Assembly: GCA_964030785.1 (NCBI GenBank)
Contig: OZ034975.1
Location: forward strand, 15,014,142 to 15,078,141
Source: Siderastrea siderea
Lineage: Eukaryota; Cnidaria; Anthozoa; Scleractinia; Rhizangiidae
DNA length: 64,000 nt
Direction: 5' to 3'
Shown: one piece after another, positions 9,454 to 21,718 of the stretch
How positions within the stretch are numbered: the first letter of the stretch is position 1
Layout of the letters: each line of letters opens with the position of its first letter
Made by a program: the position numbers and the translations under genes
Notes under the pieces: model-generated
What the model saw: the letters and a program-made list of their open reading frames with translations, nothing else
Database searches by the model: none
What the model was told of the DNA's origin: nothing

Positions 9454-10415
9454 ATGAGCTCAAGTATTTTGAATAAGTTGTCAAAAATTTATTACAGCCC
9501 GCAAGGGTATTGGAAAGGGTTTGCAGCAATTAAGAAATTAGCCCAGGCAGCGAAAGTTTCGGAAGATGTGGCTCAAAACTGGTTAATGAAGCAAGCTCTT
9601 TGGCAGATTTATTTACCAGCCCCACGTTACATTCCAAGACCGAAATTTGATGTACCTGTTCCAAACAAAGTTCACCAAGCCCACGATCGCCATGCTCTCA
9701 CAGTGGTGGATGTGGCCTCTCGATACAAAGTGGCCAAGCCGTTGGCCACAAAAGAGGCTAAAGAAGTTGCAGCTGCTCTGGAGCGGATTTATAGTCGTGG
9801 TCCTTTGAAGTGGCCGAAACTGCTTCAGGTCGATCCTGGTCGTGAGTTTATGGGCGCTGTGAATCAACTGCTTTCGAAACATAATGTCGAGGTTAGACGC
9901 GGCCGTGTGGATATTCACCGTGATCAAGCAATCGTTGAAAGATTCAACCGCACTCTGGCTGAACGGCTTTTTGGACACCAATATGGGGTTGAAATGCGCC
10001 TCCCAGACGACAAAAGATCGACTGTAGGGGTGGCCCGACTGCCCGCTGTTATTTCGGCTTTGAATAAAGAAGTCACTCGGCTGACCAGTCAAAAACCTGT
10101 TAATGCCATCAAAAAGAAAACTGTTCCATCCAAACCCTCGACGCCTTATTTGAGACCCGTTGGTGCGAACGAAAAAAAGCTCCCCTCCGGTTTAAGTGTT
10201 CGCTATCTCTATCAACCCGGTGAACGTGAAGGTGGCCGGCGAAGAGCTACCGACCCAATCTGGTCTTTGAATGTTTACGAGATTAAAAAAAAATTATGAT
10301 AAAACCAGACGCTCCGGTTATCTATTATTTGTTTGACGGACCAAAACGCTGGTTTGTCCGCGAAGAGCTTTTGGTTGTCCCTCCAAACATAGAGTTACCA
10401 CCCGAGCAACTCTAA
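9454..10415 (+). pseudogene. Retroviral-type (RVE) integrase of element A, damaged
   Basis: The 281-residue frame 9454-10299 has a helical N-terminus, then a core with VVDVASRYK, LQVDPGREF (second catalytic Asp region) and DQAIVERFN (catalytic Glu). The segment around residues 73-80 looks shortened, and the first catalytic Asp expected before the VVDV strand is not visible. The C-terminal SH3-like tail (motifs YYLFDGPKRWFVREELLVV) is in the -1 frame, 10296-10415, after an A-run at 10285-10293. It belongs to a different integrase lineage from the chromodomain type at 27422-28384. The end is convergent with PolB and overlaps it slightly. Confidence 0.75.
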
Positions 10416-13400
10416 AGCTTGTTCTTCGGCTGCAGCAATTGAGGCAATTTCAGCATCTGTAAATTTGAATGCGGGTTCATAACCATAGGCTTTTGTATGA
10501 ATACCATCTTCTTCTATCCATCGCTTTGAATCAAATGGGGAAAGCGAGATTTTGTTAACATAAATGCCGTAAATCTCATGCTTCTGGCTTCGAAGAATGT
10601 TCATTCCATGCCATAACTGCTTCTTACCAAAAAGCGTTTCCTTGTACTGTTCATGCATTATTTGTTTCTTGACGACACATTTTTTCACACCCTTCGCTTT
10701 TTTTATATTTTTTTTATTGCCTTTCATTATCGAGTACATTTTCGGTCTCAAACAGGCGCACTCTTCAATTGGAATTCCATTACATTCGTCTTTCATTTTA
10801 CCTAAAACTTTTTTGTTGGCGTCTGAATAAAGTGGATGCTCCTTCGGGTAATCGCTCGTATCATATAGATTTTTGTTTGTTTCGATATCTTTGTATACGT
10901 CATCCGTTTCAATCTCAAGCAGAAGGCTGTCGGTGTCTGTGTACAAGAGCTCGCACTTTGAGCCATATTTTTTTTTCAGCTCGTTGTAGAAAAAATCATA
11001 TATCAAGATCTTGCTGTTGTCAAGGATTGTCATCCCTGTGTAGACAGGCTTGTTGAGCAGCAGCCGGCTTTTGCGCATGTCGATTCCAAATAAGTCGTTT
11101 GAAAACATAACATGCCTTGAGTATAAAGGACTTGCAACCAATTTCCTTATTTTGTCTGTCTCATTGCTTCTCACTATTTTTATGTCAACACGGTTGCGCA
11201 GGTTTTCCATGGTTTTGCCAAAGACTGAGTTATTCATAAGCTTGTAAAAATTCTTTTCAAAGTTGCTCTTTGCGTTTTTCCTGTATTCTGTATTCATCCG
11301 AATGTACGGCTCCATCTAACATTCTTGTTCGAACTCCAACACCTTGTGTACGCGCTTCAGTTTCATTCCTTGCTTCAGATAAAACTGCAAGTTTCGGTAA
11401 TGCACCACATAGTTGTTTTTGTCTTGAAGAGTTAACAACAACTTGTTGCATTTTGGTGTTTTCAGATCCAAGTCTTTTATCAAACTGTGTTGGTATTCCG
11501 ACATCCATTCATTTTTAACCTGCTTTTTCTCGGGTGCAAGGGGAAAGCTGTTGTGTTCTTCATGCAGTTCCTTTGGGTATTCAAGATCCACATCACGAAT
11601 CAATCCATTCTTTGCGTTTTCTTTTTTCTTCATGATGTCTTCCTCAGTGGGCATAACACGTTTCCATTTAAAATCTCTTTTCGGAAGTGGCTTGCTCATT
11701 GCCCATCCATAAAGATTATTAGCGTCGAGATACATGATGTATTTGTTTGGTCTGCTTGAGTCATAGTCTTCTAATAGTGGCTTGTTTGCCTTTGCGTATC
11801 TCTTACTTACCATGGAAATTCCACCCCGCATTCCCCTTTCCACAAATAGATACATTTCAAGGTCTGTGAATAACTCAAGCTCTACCCCTGTCTTTTTCAA
11901 TAAAGCGTCCCAGGATAATCCTGGTGATGTGTAATAATGAGCTGGATCTAACGCATACTGCTCTTGGCATAGATTTCGGAAGTTCTCAAAAACATCTGCC
12001 AACAGGGCAACATCTGTTTTAGCCTAAAGATCATGATAATCACCCAACGTTTTACATTCAAAAGTCTCCCAGACATTATGCGCGTGTGCGTACTCTTCGT
12101 CTGTTATGTGCTCGTCGTTCAGCTTGCTGTAAAACTTCTCTTTGTCAGGAAGCTTTGTCTCGTTAAATCTCCCCCATGAATCCATGTACTCATAAGGATA
12201 GATCCCTTTTTTGTAAAGCAGGTCGCTTCCTTTTGAAATTGTTGATGTTATTTTCAATGACTCCTTTGGTGTTGCGCTTACAAGTGAATCAAGGCTTCCT
12301 TGTAAAAAGTTCAAGCTGTCGATGAAACGCAGACCTCCGACTGAAAATGTGATATATTTCTCCATATTATTAGCAATGCATTTAACCTCTTTATTGAGTT
12401 GCGACATCTCTTGCATTAAATGGTGCGCGTCGTAGCCCTTTAGATTGTGAAATACAATAGGTGTGGGGGTTGTTTTTGGGTTAATGTAGAGTTTTACATT
12501 GCAATTGTTGTGCGCCGCACCTCGATACCTTCCAGTTATGTGACAATGGTCTTTCGCTGCGTCTCTAAAGTTTTTCTGAAGTAATGGGTTCTCACAGAAA
12601 ATACAATTTTTCTGTTGTTTTGCTTCCAACTGGTCTTTCGTTTCTGTTAATTTTTTTAGCTTAAGAATCCCCCATTGTTGCTCTTTCTGTGCTCTGTAAA
12701 AACATTTTTATGCCCTTGACCCTTGTAGCTGCATTTTTCTCCACCTTCACCATCTTCTATGCTCCAAACCGGCAAAGAGTCTAAGAATTCATCTTTTATC
12801 AAACTTTTATTACAAATGTGACAATCTGTTGCGCTTTTGTATTTTTCTCAGTCTTCAGCCGTCATCACAATTGGTTTTGGTTCAGCCAAACTCTCTCTTA
12901 TTTTCACCTCTTCCTTCAGAATGTCACTTAAAAACGTTCCCACCGCGTTTTCACCCCTGTAAACTTTTGGTCCTGAAACTTCACCGTCACTTCTCACAAC
13001 CGTGTAAGAATAACCACTTGCTTCGTGATATTCTGTTTTCATGGTGTAACTTTTCTCTTTATTCCCACCCTCAAGCTCACAAAGAGAAATCTTTTTTACT
13101 AAAGCCTCAAAGTCAGCGTATATAACATAAGGCGCTTTCATTTGTTTGTTATAATTTTGAAATGAAACTATTTTTTCCTCCTCTTTTGGCATATCAATCC
13201 TTGTCGGTTTTCCTTTTAAGCCATTGCAATATTTTTTATGGTTTTCCAACAAGTCCTCTCTTGAAAAACCTGTTAAACACAACATGCAATAATGTTTTGT
13301 ATCACGATGTTTGCTCTGATCATAAAGTAGTGCGCTTACTCTTTTCACAAAACAATAATGCTGTTTTCACCCGACTCAATCAACATCAGGTTAATCCGCG

Positions 13401-13962
13401 GCACGCTTTTTTCTTTTTTACTTATCCTATGCACAATCACACAATCATTTTCCCAGCCAAATACGTTTATTGCGAGGTTTTCGTTTTGCGACTCAAGCTT
13501 GTCAATTTGTTTTACTGGTGTTGGAAAAACAATGCCACTCCAATTAATACCATCGTTAACTGGGTAAGAACTTGGTCTGTTTGGATTTTTCCCTTCTGGT
13601 GGGGGAAACATAGCTGATCTTACAGCCCACTTCAAACACTCGTTGTCCTTATTTTGCACGTTCATTACTGCTTTTTTGTTTTTCAACTTTGTTAGAAATG
13701 GCAAATATGTTCCTCCACGCAGTTGCTGAAAACGTGCGACATTCACATACACAAGCTCTATTTTTTCTACTTCCCATCCTGACCCTTCCGCTACCCATGC
13801 CTCGATTTTCCCATTAATTATTTCAAAAATGTTATCGAAATATTCTTCTATCTCATTTTCATCGTCGTTTGCGTTAAAAACATGTGGCTCATTTTCTCGA
13901 AAATATTGCTCCATGTATTGAGTTTGTTCTTCTTCTTCTTCATTTTTAAATTTAACTTTCAT
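10395..13962 (-). pseudogene. Protein-primed-type DNA polymerase B of element A, broken
   Basis: Five pieces cover a PolB homologous to that at 22131-25922: 13345-13962 (N-terminal), 12848-13348 (C2H2 knuckle and exo I, YADFEA), 12024-12629 (HCHITGRYRG knuckle, exo II FHNLKGYDA), 11316-12002 (exo III and DANNLYGWAMS), 10395-11315 (NNSVFGKT, DTDSL). Breaks: in-frame TAG at 11316-11318 and 12024-12026 at positions where element B has Trp and Tyr, and frameshifts between 12629 and 12848 and at about 13345. The stretch 12630-12847 is frame-disrupted. The gene points against the capsid genes, unlike in element B. Confidence 0.85.
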
Positions 13963-14009
13963 CTCTAGACTTACTTTTATATTTTTTAACTCTTTTAGTT
14001 CTCTTTTTA

Positions 14010-14258
14010 TTAAATCTGTGAAACTTTCTTTATTGATCTTGCAAACTCAAAAAGATCTTTATTGTGGGGGTTTGTTTCCGATACAACCATTTTCCAAACA
14101 TGAAGCCATTTATTATTATTATTGTTTGTTGATATGTAAAACTCATCCTCAATTTCAACAAGCGGTTTTAATGGACGAGGTAAACTCTTTTTAATTTTTT
14201 CCGGTATTTCACCATAAAACATTTGAAAAATGTCTTTCTGATTTCTTGCAATAGACAT
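14010..14258 (-). CDS. Small hypothetical protein near right end of element A
   Basis: An 82-residue frame from ATG 14258 (it stays open to a GTG at 14297). It contains a short Asn run and a Trp-rich KWLHVWKMVV stretch. It lies between PolB and the right terminus on the same strand as PolB. I do not recognise it and see no match in element B. It could be the remains of a 5' part of PolB or a separate early gene. Confidence 0.3.
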   Translation of the reverse strand: MSIARNQKDIFQMFYGEIPEKIKKSLPRPLKPLVEIEDEFYISTNNNNNKWLHVWKMVVSETNPHNKDLFEFARSIKKVSQI

Positions 14259-14342
14259 TTTGAATTCTGTAACACTTTTGATATAATAACAAAACACATA
14301 TCTCTAAATGAAAAAAAATTTTTGGAATTCTGTGACAGTTTA

Positions 14343-14662
14343 CAACAAAAAACTTGTAAAATATATTATTGCGGTTTTTAAAAAGTGATGCAATAATATT
14401 CTTTCCACCTTTTCCACCTTTATAAAACCGGTTTTTGTGCTATCGGTGTAAAAAACGGAAATAGAACTCTCAATTATAAAACGTTTCTCTCTCACCAATG
14501 TGAAAAATTGTTTCATATGTGTGCGGTTAAAAACTGAAAAGAAAGCTGCCAATGTATAAAACTTTTTGTGACAAAATTGTTTTATGTGTGGGCGGTTTAA
14601 AAACTTGAAATAAATCTCCCAATGTGAAAGCTGTTACAGAACCCCCATTTTACTATACTACT
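14343..14662. repeat. Right terminal region of element A
   Basis: Non-coding, with two imperfect copies of a unit of roughly 60-70 bp. Each starts CCAATGT(G/A), holds a TTGTTT(C/T)AT(A)TGTG core and a GCGGTT(T)AAAAACT box (from about 14499 and 14551), and a third partial copy starts at about 14620. The terminus is GGGGG/CCCCC-bearing and ends in ACTACT, as in element B. This is taken as the right TIR; its partner is outside the window. Confidence 0.6.
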
Positions 14663-15140
14663 GCGCCAATAGTCAAACTAGTTCCAGACTTTTTCTGTGA
14701 AGTATACTGAACTGCACAAATGGTACACACCAATCTTGACTTATAACCTCAGAGGTTCCTCCACCTCTCTGCAATTACCGCTGCCTAAAACTGAATACCT
14801 GAAGAAAAGATTTTGCTATCGTGGAGCAAAACTGTGGAACTCGCTTCCGGCTGTTCTTCGAGAATCTGAAACACTTATTATCTTTAATAATAAAATTAAT
14901 GCATACACTTTTTCCTGATTTCAGAAAAATCTTAAGAATATATTTAATAGATAATATTATAGAGTAACTAGATATATAAGTTCTTATTTTAAGGAATTAT
15001 AAGTAGCTTTAATCTTTTTGTTGTAGCCACACGCCCCTTGTGGAAATCAGCTTTTAGTTTTATGTTAGTTGACGGTGCAAGCGTGTTTAAATAAAGTTTA
15101 CCTACCTACCTACCTACCTACCTACCTACCTACCTACCTA
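14663..15140 (+). mobile_element. Truncated LINE 3' end with (TACC)n tail
   Basis: Bases 14697-14918 encode the end of a non-LTR reverse transcriptase ORF, with the typical YRGAKLWNSLP...LRES box near the stop. About 180 bp of 3' UTR follow, then a CCTA tandem run at 15099-15140. The LINE is 5' truncated where element A abuts it, so A probably inserted into it. The clade is not certain (Jockey/CR1-like). Confidence 0.7.
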
Positions 15141-16330
15141 ATTTCCCATTCGGGAGATGTTTTGCTTACCGGGCCATTTGCACAAACTGCAGTCTAACCG
15201 GTTTCCCCCTGTAAAATGGTACACAACCACGGTAACCTTCCTGTCATGACAGCCCTAGCACTAGAAATTCCCTACCTTTCTTCTAAACATGTCCTAAAAA
15301 ATTCCTCGGGATTCGCCACGCACTTCTCTATTCTTGAAGAAAAATAGCGACTACTCTCAGCCTAGCTCGATGCTAAGTTTGTTTTATTGTCTTTGTGCAT
15401 CCAATCGTACTTTCAATTTCAAACACATGCGCATGAGTATCAACACTTATGTCAACGTAAAAATGGTCTTGACGCAAGCAAAAACAAAAGGGAAAGCACG
15501 TGGCGAAGAATTAAAAAAATTTCCTTTATGCTGTGTATGTCGTGGTGATTTTTGTATATTTAACAAGGATACGATGAACAACTGTGTTTATTCCTTTTAT
15601 GTTCATGCTTATACTTATATATGTCGGTGTCGTTTTCACGAGAAGAGCCCTTACGCTGTAGTTATGCTTGCCTCGTTGGTTGAACCCATACAGTGGGCCT
15701 AGATAGGCAGTGAATCAGTGGGATCAGAAGACAGACAATTGTCTAATGTGTTTTGTATCCACAAGTCTGCGTGCGTGATTCGCTTTCGATGTCCACGCAG
15801 CTAAAACGACCAAAAACTCTATTTCAGTTGTAATGACTTCTTCGAAATCTTCGTTTTGGATTTTAAAGTTTGCAAGTGGACGGCTGGCCGCCAGGCCAAA
15901 CCGTAAAAAAAAAAGATCTTTGACTTGTCCGTTTTCCCTTCCACACTCAAACGATGAATATTAACAGTTTTTTAAATATTAAATTAGCGCGTTTTTTAAA
16001 TATTAAAAAATACAACAATCTCTCTTTCAATTGTTAACGTGTCAAGTAATAGGACATCTGTTTTCGAAAAAAATTTTAAGGTTTTCCTCCTTGAATGTAA
16101 TTGCTATGTATGCTAAGCTCTGGTCTGTTCACACACCTATTTTCTCCAACGATCATCAAGCAAGCAAACTCACGGGTTTTTAAACGAGCACGCACTATAG
16201 CCCCACGCCCCCACCACCTATCCCCGCAAAGACTAACTTAGCACACTAACTCAGCTCTGGTATCCTGCAGTTTTATGTGAAAGCTCTGGCCGATGGCAAA
16301 TTACAAATCCCTGTAGGAGTCCTCTAGTTG
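15141..16330. other. No recognisable gene
   Basis: AT-rich sequence with scattered short frames. The longest (15334-15702, 122 codons) has no domain or repeat of codon pattern and is treated as chance. Confidence 0.6.
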
Positions 16331-16331
16331 A

Positions 16332-16850
16332 TTTTATAATAATAATAATAATAATCAACTTTATTTAAAGAGGGTAAACACGTAACAGCAAAAAACTGAA
16401 AAACCAGTGGCCCTCTAATATATAATACAATTAAGAACAAAAATAAAGGTAAAAATCAAGAATCTAAAATTACAAAATTTAGTTAAAAATACGCTATAAT
16501 ATAAAAACTAGATAAAAATTACTCTAAAAAGGACGAAATTGATATGGGGTGTCCTTAAAATAATCAAACATGGCCTTCTTAAAACTTACTAAACTTGGCT
16601 TGTTTCTAATGTTGCTAGGTATCATATTCCAGAGGCGTGTAGTCGATACTGTGAAAGACATTTTCCTGTTGATGGTGCACTCGCCTCAGTTCTCGAACTC
16701 CCGTGGAAAAGGGAGTTTTCTCAAATAACGCAACATTTGAACACGAAACAGTGATGCCATGATCATAGTTAAATGCTTTATTAATGAAACGATTAATCTT
16801 ATTTAACTCATACAAGGGTCACATTCACAACCGGTGAAAAAAGGTACACA
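16332..16850 (-). mobile_element. Truncated LINE 3' end on minus strand
   Basis: Read on the minus strand, bases about 16625 to 16545 give the reverse transcriptase C-terminal box (WNMIPSNIRNKPSL, then FKKAMFDYF), and the frame 16615-16815 gives upstream residues in another frame, so it is frameshifted. The 3' end is an (ATT)n run at 16337-16355. The 5' part is shared with 50570-50700, inside the segmental duplication. Confidence 0.6.
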
Positions 16851-17459
16851 ACATTACAACTCATGAAAAATCGCTGGCGTACAAAAATGAAAAGTCGCTG
16901 ACCGTATTAAGATATTTCAAGTTCTATATAACAAGTATACGTAGTGCTATATCAAGAGACGATAAAAAAGAAAAATTCAGGGTAATTGCTTTAAAACTTA
17001 GTAAGTTATTTGAAATTTGAATTTCCCGCCATTTTCTTCTGATGAATTACGATGGACCCAGGGGATAGGGCCTATATGGGGTAGTAGCTTTCTTAGTCTT
17101 TATTCTCTTTTGGCTATATATGCAGTCGACTCCCACTATCCTGAATACTCAGGCGAAATCACAATATTATTATTCTCTATGAAAGCCGAGGGAAATACAT
17201 TTTCTTTTAAAAGTAACATTATATCTGCGCAAAACTGTAGTAGTAAAGAACTTTCTATCCAGTAAATAAAATGCAAGGCACAGGCGCATGGCTGGCATCA
17301 TGGTATCATGAACAAAAACGTCCAACCTCGGATGGGATGCTAGACCATCCCAGCATTACCATGGCAGGTTTTGGCCAGGACATGTCCCCATTTATACACC
17401 TTGTCAGTGTTAGAGAATGTGGAGAAAAGGTTTTTAGCCTAAGGAAACAATAATCCAAC

Positions 17460-19190
17460 CTAGCATCGAACCACCTACACTCCGATCTCCCGGGTCCGGT
17501 TTTCAAAGCAGGGTTAAGCTAACCCAGGATTAGCGTCAACTTATAAATTTACTTTTAATCCAGTAAATTATTTTCACTTGACAATTTGACTTTGGCTCCT
17601 TTTTTAAAATCGGGAAAGTTAGCAGTGGTAACGCTTTTCAACAAGAGAATCAAAAACCTTGAACAACATTTAAGCCTGGGTTAGCGCTAATCGGCTTTCG
17701 AACAACCGGGCCGCGATGAAAAAAGTCCGACGCGCCAACCACAACAAAATTACGCCTGCACACTCTCTAAAAGTATCCAAGACAAACACGTCTCATCTTC
17801 AAGATGTAACGTTAGAGACAGCCCAGCAAATAGAAACAAACGGTACCCAAGGAAAACGTGTTTCTGTACAAAGTGAGAAACGATAACTGCTGTTCAACAC
17901 AACTGGAGACTACTGTACTATAAAACTATAACTAACAAAATGTAAAATACATCACTTAATCCCTAATATATAAACCTACAATATGCTATATATTAAATGA
18001 AATCTTTCCAAGAAAAATGTCCAGCGTATAAAGCTAACTCAAACTCACAAATAAGAATAACAATCTAAACACAACTGTAGAAAAAAATCCAAATATCCTT
18101 GCTCTCTCTCTCCACAGTTCACGATTACAGGTCACCTTGCATGATCAAAGATTGTCTAGTAATTCTAATTTTTGGACAGTAATCAATCTTAACAAAATTA
18201 TTGAAACAGTAATTCTTACCCAGATGCGGCAATTAACAGCCATTTAAGAGACAATTAATGATGGCCCAACTATCTGTGAACGGACGTGATGACTAAGAAA
18301 AGGTTTCAGTACCAGTCACAATCATTTTAAAGTAATAAATTGAATCTAGGAACACGTCATATCCAACCAAAGTTTTGGTTTTGTTCTTCCAAAGTGGTTA
18401 CCTATCTGGTCACGTGTCTTTTCCAGGAAAAAAATTGAGAGCGATTCTTATACCCTTAAACGAAGTATTAAGTATTTCAGTACCTATTATTCCCAATAAT
18501 GCAAGACATTATAGGATTAAGAAGGTGCTCCAGTCCAGAATCTACAGTGTTTTAAACAACATCTCCAAGTATTTTCTGAGTGTTATAGAACGCAACCAGT
18601 CTTTATTCTTCTGAATTAAGCTAGTATAATGCGCGATGTAGAAATATTAGGGCATTATCAGCAACTGGCGTAGCTTTGAGTTTCTCATATCGTTCAAAAT
18701 ATGTAAGAATTAGATTTGTGTAAAGCTCAAAGCTCTGTTTCTGCCAGACTCTCTTAGTTGATACAAGGAAATACGAAAAAACATAAGCGGTGGAGTAAAT
18801 TATCTAGATGTACAGGTCGTCCTCTGAATACAGAAATGTTGGCAATGTAAAAGTTCAGATGCATATAAAAAGACACATGTTATTAACTGCCCTATAGATA
18901 AATAGCAAAGGTACTTGGATATTCGAGAATCCCTTCAACATTGTAACGGAACCTTAAAAATGGTTAAGGTGGCGCCATTGTGTCCTTAATCACAATATGT
19001 AACTTCTGGGTAATGAAGTGACGAAAAGGGTGTAAGGGACAGACAGAAAATCGTTTTTTAATGCTAAAAATCCTACAGAGAGACCAACCTGTTTTCGGTT
19101 AATTAACCAATTTTTATTAAAGGAAATTAGGTTGCAATTAAAAAGTTGTTATTGATGTTTCCTCAAAACAACTTAAAATGAGGACTCAGT
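17460..19190. other. Non-coding part of duplication copy 1
   Basis: No frame of interest. The sequence parallels 51060-52700 in order, with small indels. It would be 3' flank or intron of the zinc-finger gene, which lies on the minus strand. Confidence 0.6.
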
Positions 19191-20131
19191 GACCTTTTAA
19201 GGGTAAATGCTTTCCAGAATCATAACTTCATCACTGCCAGTACTTACAAACCTTGGTCTCATCATATGTTTATACATGTGGTAAAGAATTCCACAATAAT
19301 TATGGCAATGTTCTTGTCACATCCAACAGGTGAACCTTTCTTTGTCTATGGCAGAACGTTTGCTGCAATTATGCCTCTTCAGACCGCTGTCATCATTGAA
19401 GCATGTGCTGCATAGGGTGCACTTGTGAAGTGAATCATCATGACTTGCTCTGTTGTGATATAGCTGACCCGACTTCTGACTGAAGCATTTGTCACACTGA
19501 GTGCATTTGTATGGTTTCTCGCCATTGTGCACCCTCAGGTGAGATTTCAAATTTGATGATTGTCGGAAACGTTTGCTACAATGAGTACATTTGGAGCAAA
19601 TCGTCATGAAATGTTCTCATGTGATATCGCAGACCTGAATTCTGAGTGAAACATTTGTCACATTGAGAACAGTTGTATGGTTTCTCGCCACTGTGAATCC
19701 TCAGGTGACATTGCAAAGTCCATAATTTATTAAAGCATTTGTCACACTGAGTACATTTGTACGACCAGTTTCACCACTGTGTACCCTCAGGTGACATTTC
19801 AAACTGGATGACACACTAAAACAATTATCACATTGATTACATTTGAAAGGCTTTTCACCACTGTGAATCCTCATGTGGATTTTCAATTTCCATGACAAAC
19901 TAAAGCATTTGTCACATTGAGTACACTTGAACGGTTTCTCACCACTGTGAATTCTCGTGTGTATTTTCAGATCTGATGACAGACTCAAACATTTGTCACA
20001 TTAACTACACTTGCACGGTCTTTCACCACTGTGTATCATCAGGTGAGTTTTCAGCCTTGACTGGTAACCAAAACTCTTTTGCAGGTGTTGCATTTGAAAG
20101 GTTTCCTTCCAGTATTCTTCTCAACATTCAT
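19190..20131 (-). pseudogene. C2H2 zinc-finger array, broken copy
   Basis: Fragments 19317-19607 and 19701-19988 encode TGEKP-linked C2H2 fingers (motif [10 protein letters not shown]...H...H) matching 52708-53835. Frame breaks occur near 19610-19700, 19755, and 20005 (a stop replaces part of a finger). The 5' end at 20131 carries the same MNVEKN-type start text but in a broken frame. Fewer fingers remain than in copy 2. A DNA-binding regulator by family; this copy is decayed. Confidence 0.8.
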
Positions 20132-20139
20132 GTCTCGTA

Positions 20140-21180
20140 TGTCTTGTGAAAACATTCCTGAAGGAAACAACAGCTATCCCATTAAGAGGCAAAATATACA
20201 AGTCAAACATATTATCTCTTCACTTCAAAAAACAAATGCAGGTTCATTCACTGTTCTGGCTCTAAAGAAAAATCGCCTCAAACGTGAAACACTAATGGTT
20301 TTACTTAACCCTGGAATTTATTCTTCGACAATGTTCATTTTTAAGGCTTCTGTGACAAATACTTTTTTTGTCTTCTCTCCGTATTTTAATAATTTTCCTA
20401 GATGTGCATTTAGTTACAAAATAACAATTTCTTTTAAAAAGTAACACTTTCAGTATTTACAAATCTCAGTTAAAACTGCTTTTGAGATGTTGTGAGAAAG
20501 AGTTCAGTTTTCTACACTGTTGGCCAGCGAACGAAACAGGGAAATTTGCTTGCATGAATAAAAAATATGCTAAAAATGTTCAAAACACTAACTGTCAGTA
20601 ATTGTACTGCTTTTCAATAAATGAAGGTCAAAACGCAACCAACGTCACCTGTCAGACAATACATTCATGGAAAACAGAAACAATCAAAGAAGATGAAAAT
20701 CCACTCTCCAAAATCTACAATTGACTGATACGAAGCTCACTACCATGACTGACGGTAGTGAAAAACGAAACTTCTACTTGAATTTTCACCTTTTAGTTTT
20801 TGTTATTTTTTCAACTAAACTTGCTTTGGATGCGTTTTGAAAAAAGTCTTGGTGTTGAAAATTCGCTGTCAAGAGTCTCAGTTAACCTGATGATTTAAAT
20901 AATGATCGATGTTCATTGAAAAAGGCGTAAGTCACACTCAGGCCACAGGACGCCCACACGGCCACAGCTTAACGACTGTAGGAGTATTAGTACCCCTCAT
21001 AGAAAGGGATGTACTAGTCCACCCCTAGAATATTCACATGGTTACCTTGTACCATTTATAAACCTGAGAAGCGAGAGAGATTAAGAAAACTACTGCATCA
21101 CACAAATTAAAAACCAACCTTTGAACCACTACCCCATGGGGGGGGGGGGGGGCAGGGGTACTCAAGTATACTATTCACAG
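20140..21180. other. Non-coding upstream part of duplication copy 1, then unique sequence
   Basis: Bases to about 20670 match 56680-56880. The remainder shows nothing coding. There is a run of 17 G at 21136-21152. Confidence 0.6.
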
Positions 21181-21493
21181 GGAGGTGTGAGTGAGGCCAA
21201 ATTTTTTTACCCATTTAGGCTAAAATTGGACACCAAAAAGTTACCAAGAACACCCAGAACGTAAATGGCAAGAAATCTTTTTTATTCGCAGCTAAAAAAG
21301 AGAGTCCGTGACAATTCATGACTCCACCTTTCTTACAGTGCAATGAATTCAACTGGGCCCACCCAAAGTTTTTCTGCCAATGACAAAGCGAGTTCAGAAA
21401 AAAAGACTTGGAGTTGTGGTTGCTTTTGGACCAATCACAGTAGAGTTAAAATTTAACCACTAGTTTGAGCGGGAATCAATGCGGAGAGCTATG
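21180..21493. repeat. Dispersed repeat hit by element B (left part)
   Basis: Contains GTTACCAAGAACACCCAG, TCTTACAGTGCAATGAATTC and ACCACTAGTTTGAGCGGGAA, each found again at 39800-40045. The homology runs up to the target duplication at 21488. Confidence 0.9.
21488..21493. repeat. Target site duplication of element B, left (GCTATG)
   Basis: GCTATG directly precedes the left TIR and is identical to 38807-38812. Six bases is the Polinton target duplication length. Confidence 0.95.
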
Positions 21494-21718
21494 AGTAGTT
21501 ATATAGTTGGGGGTACGAAAGCATTTTTTAAAATGCTCTCTTACCAAACCCAACTCTATATCTACTTTCCATCGGATGGTGATCATTTTATGGAAATCAT
21601 TTTATGGTAATTATTTTGTGATAATAATTTTATAAAAACCAGCGCAGTTTTTTCCATTCTATATGTATTTTATTTCATGCGGAAACCAACGCATTTTCAC
21701 ATCGCGTGACTTCATACA

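Larger units (their letters stand above)
1..14662. mobile_element. Polinton/adintovirus-like element A, decayed, left end outside window
   Basis: The stretch encodes the full Polinton-type set: family B DNA polymerase, retroviral-type integrase, packaging ATPase, double jelly-roll-type major capsid, penton-like minor capsid, adenain-like protease, PLA2-like protein and fibre. The right end is placed at 14662 because the sequence ends ...TACTATACTACT, which mirrors the ...TATATAACTACT end of the second element in this window. The next six bases, GCGCCA, are the predicted target duplication. The left terminus lies before base 1. Several genes carry stops or frameshifts, so this copy is probably not autonomous. 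Family assignment rests on gene content and order; termini on the left cannot be checked here. Confidence 0.9.
16740..20670. repeat. Segmental duplication, copy 1
   Basis: Collinear with about 50570-56880. Shared blocks include CATACAAGGGT (16812/50640), TGCAGTCGACTCCC-like text (17123/50780), GGCCAGGACATGTCCCC (17374/50979), the zinc-finger region (19190-20130/52700-53840) and GTTGTGAGAAAGAGTTCAG (20492/56741). Copy 1 lacks the hAT-like and foldback insertions of copy 2. Confidence 0.85.

Noticed and set aside
4471..12026. Stop codon reassignment in element A
   Set aside because: The in-frame stops are of all three types (TGA, TAG, TAA), occur with frameshifts and replace different residues, so decay explains them better.
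15334..15702. 122-codon frame as a gene
   Set aside because: No domain, no homologous copy in the window, no repeat of codon pattern.
20079..20444. 121-codon plus-strand frame
   Set aside because: It overlaps the broken zinc-finger pseudogene on the other strand and has no features.
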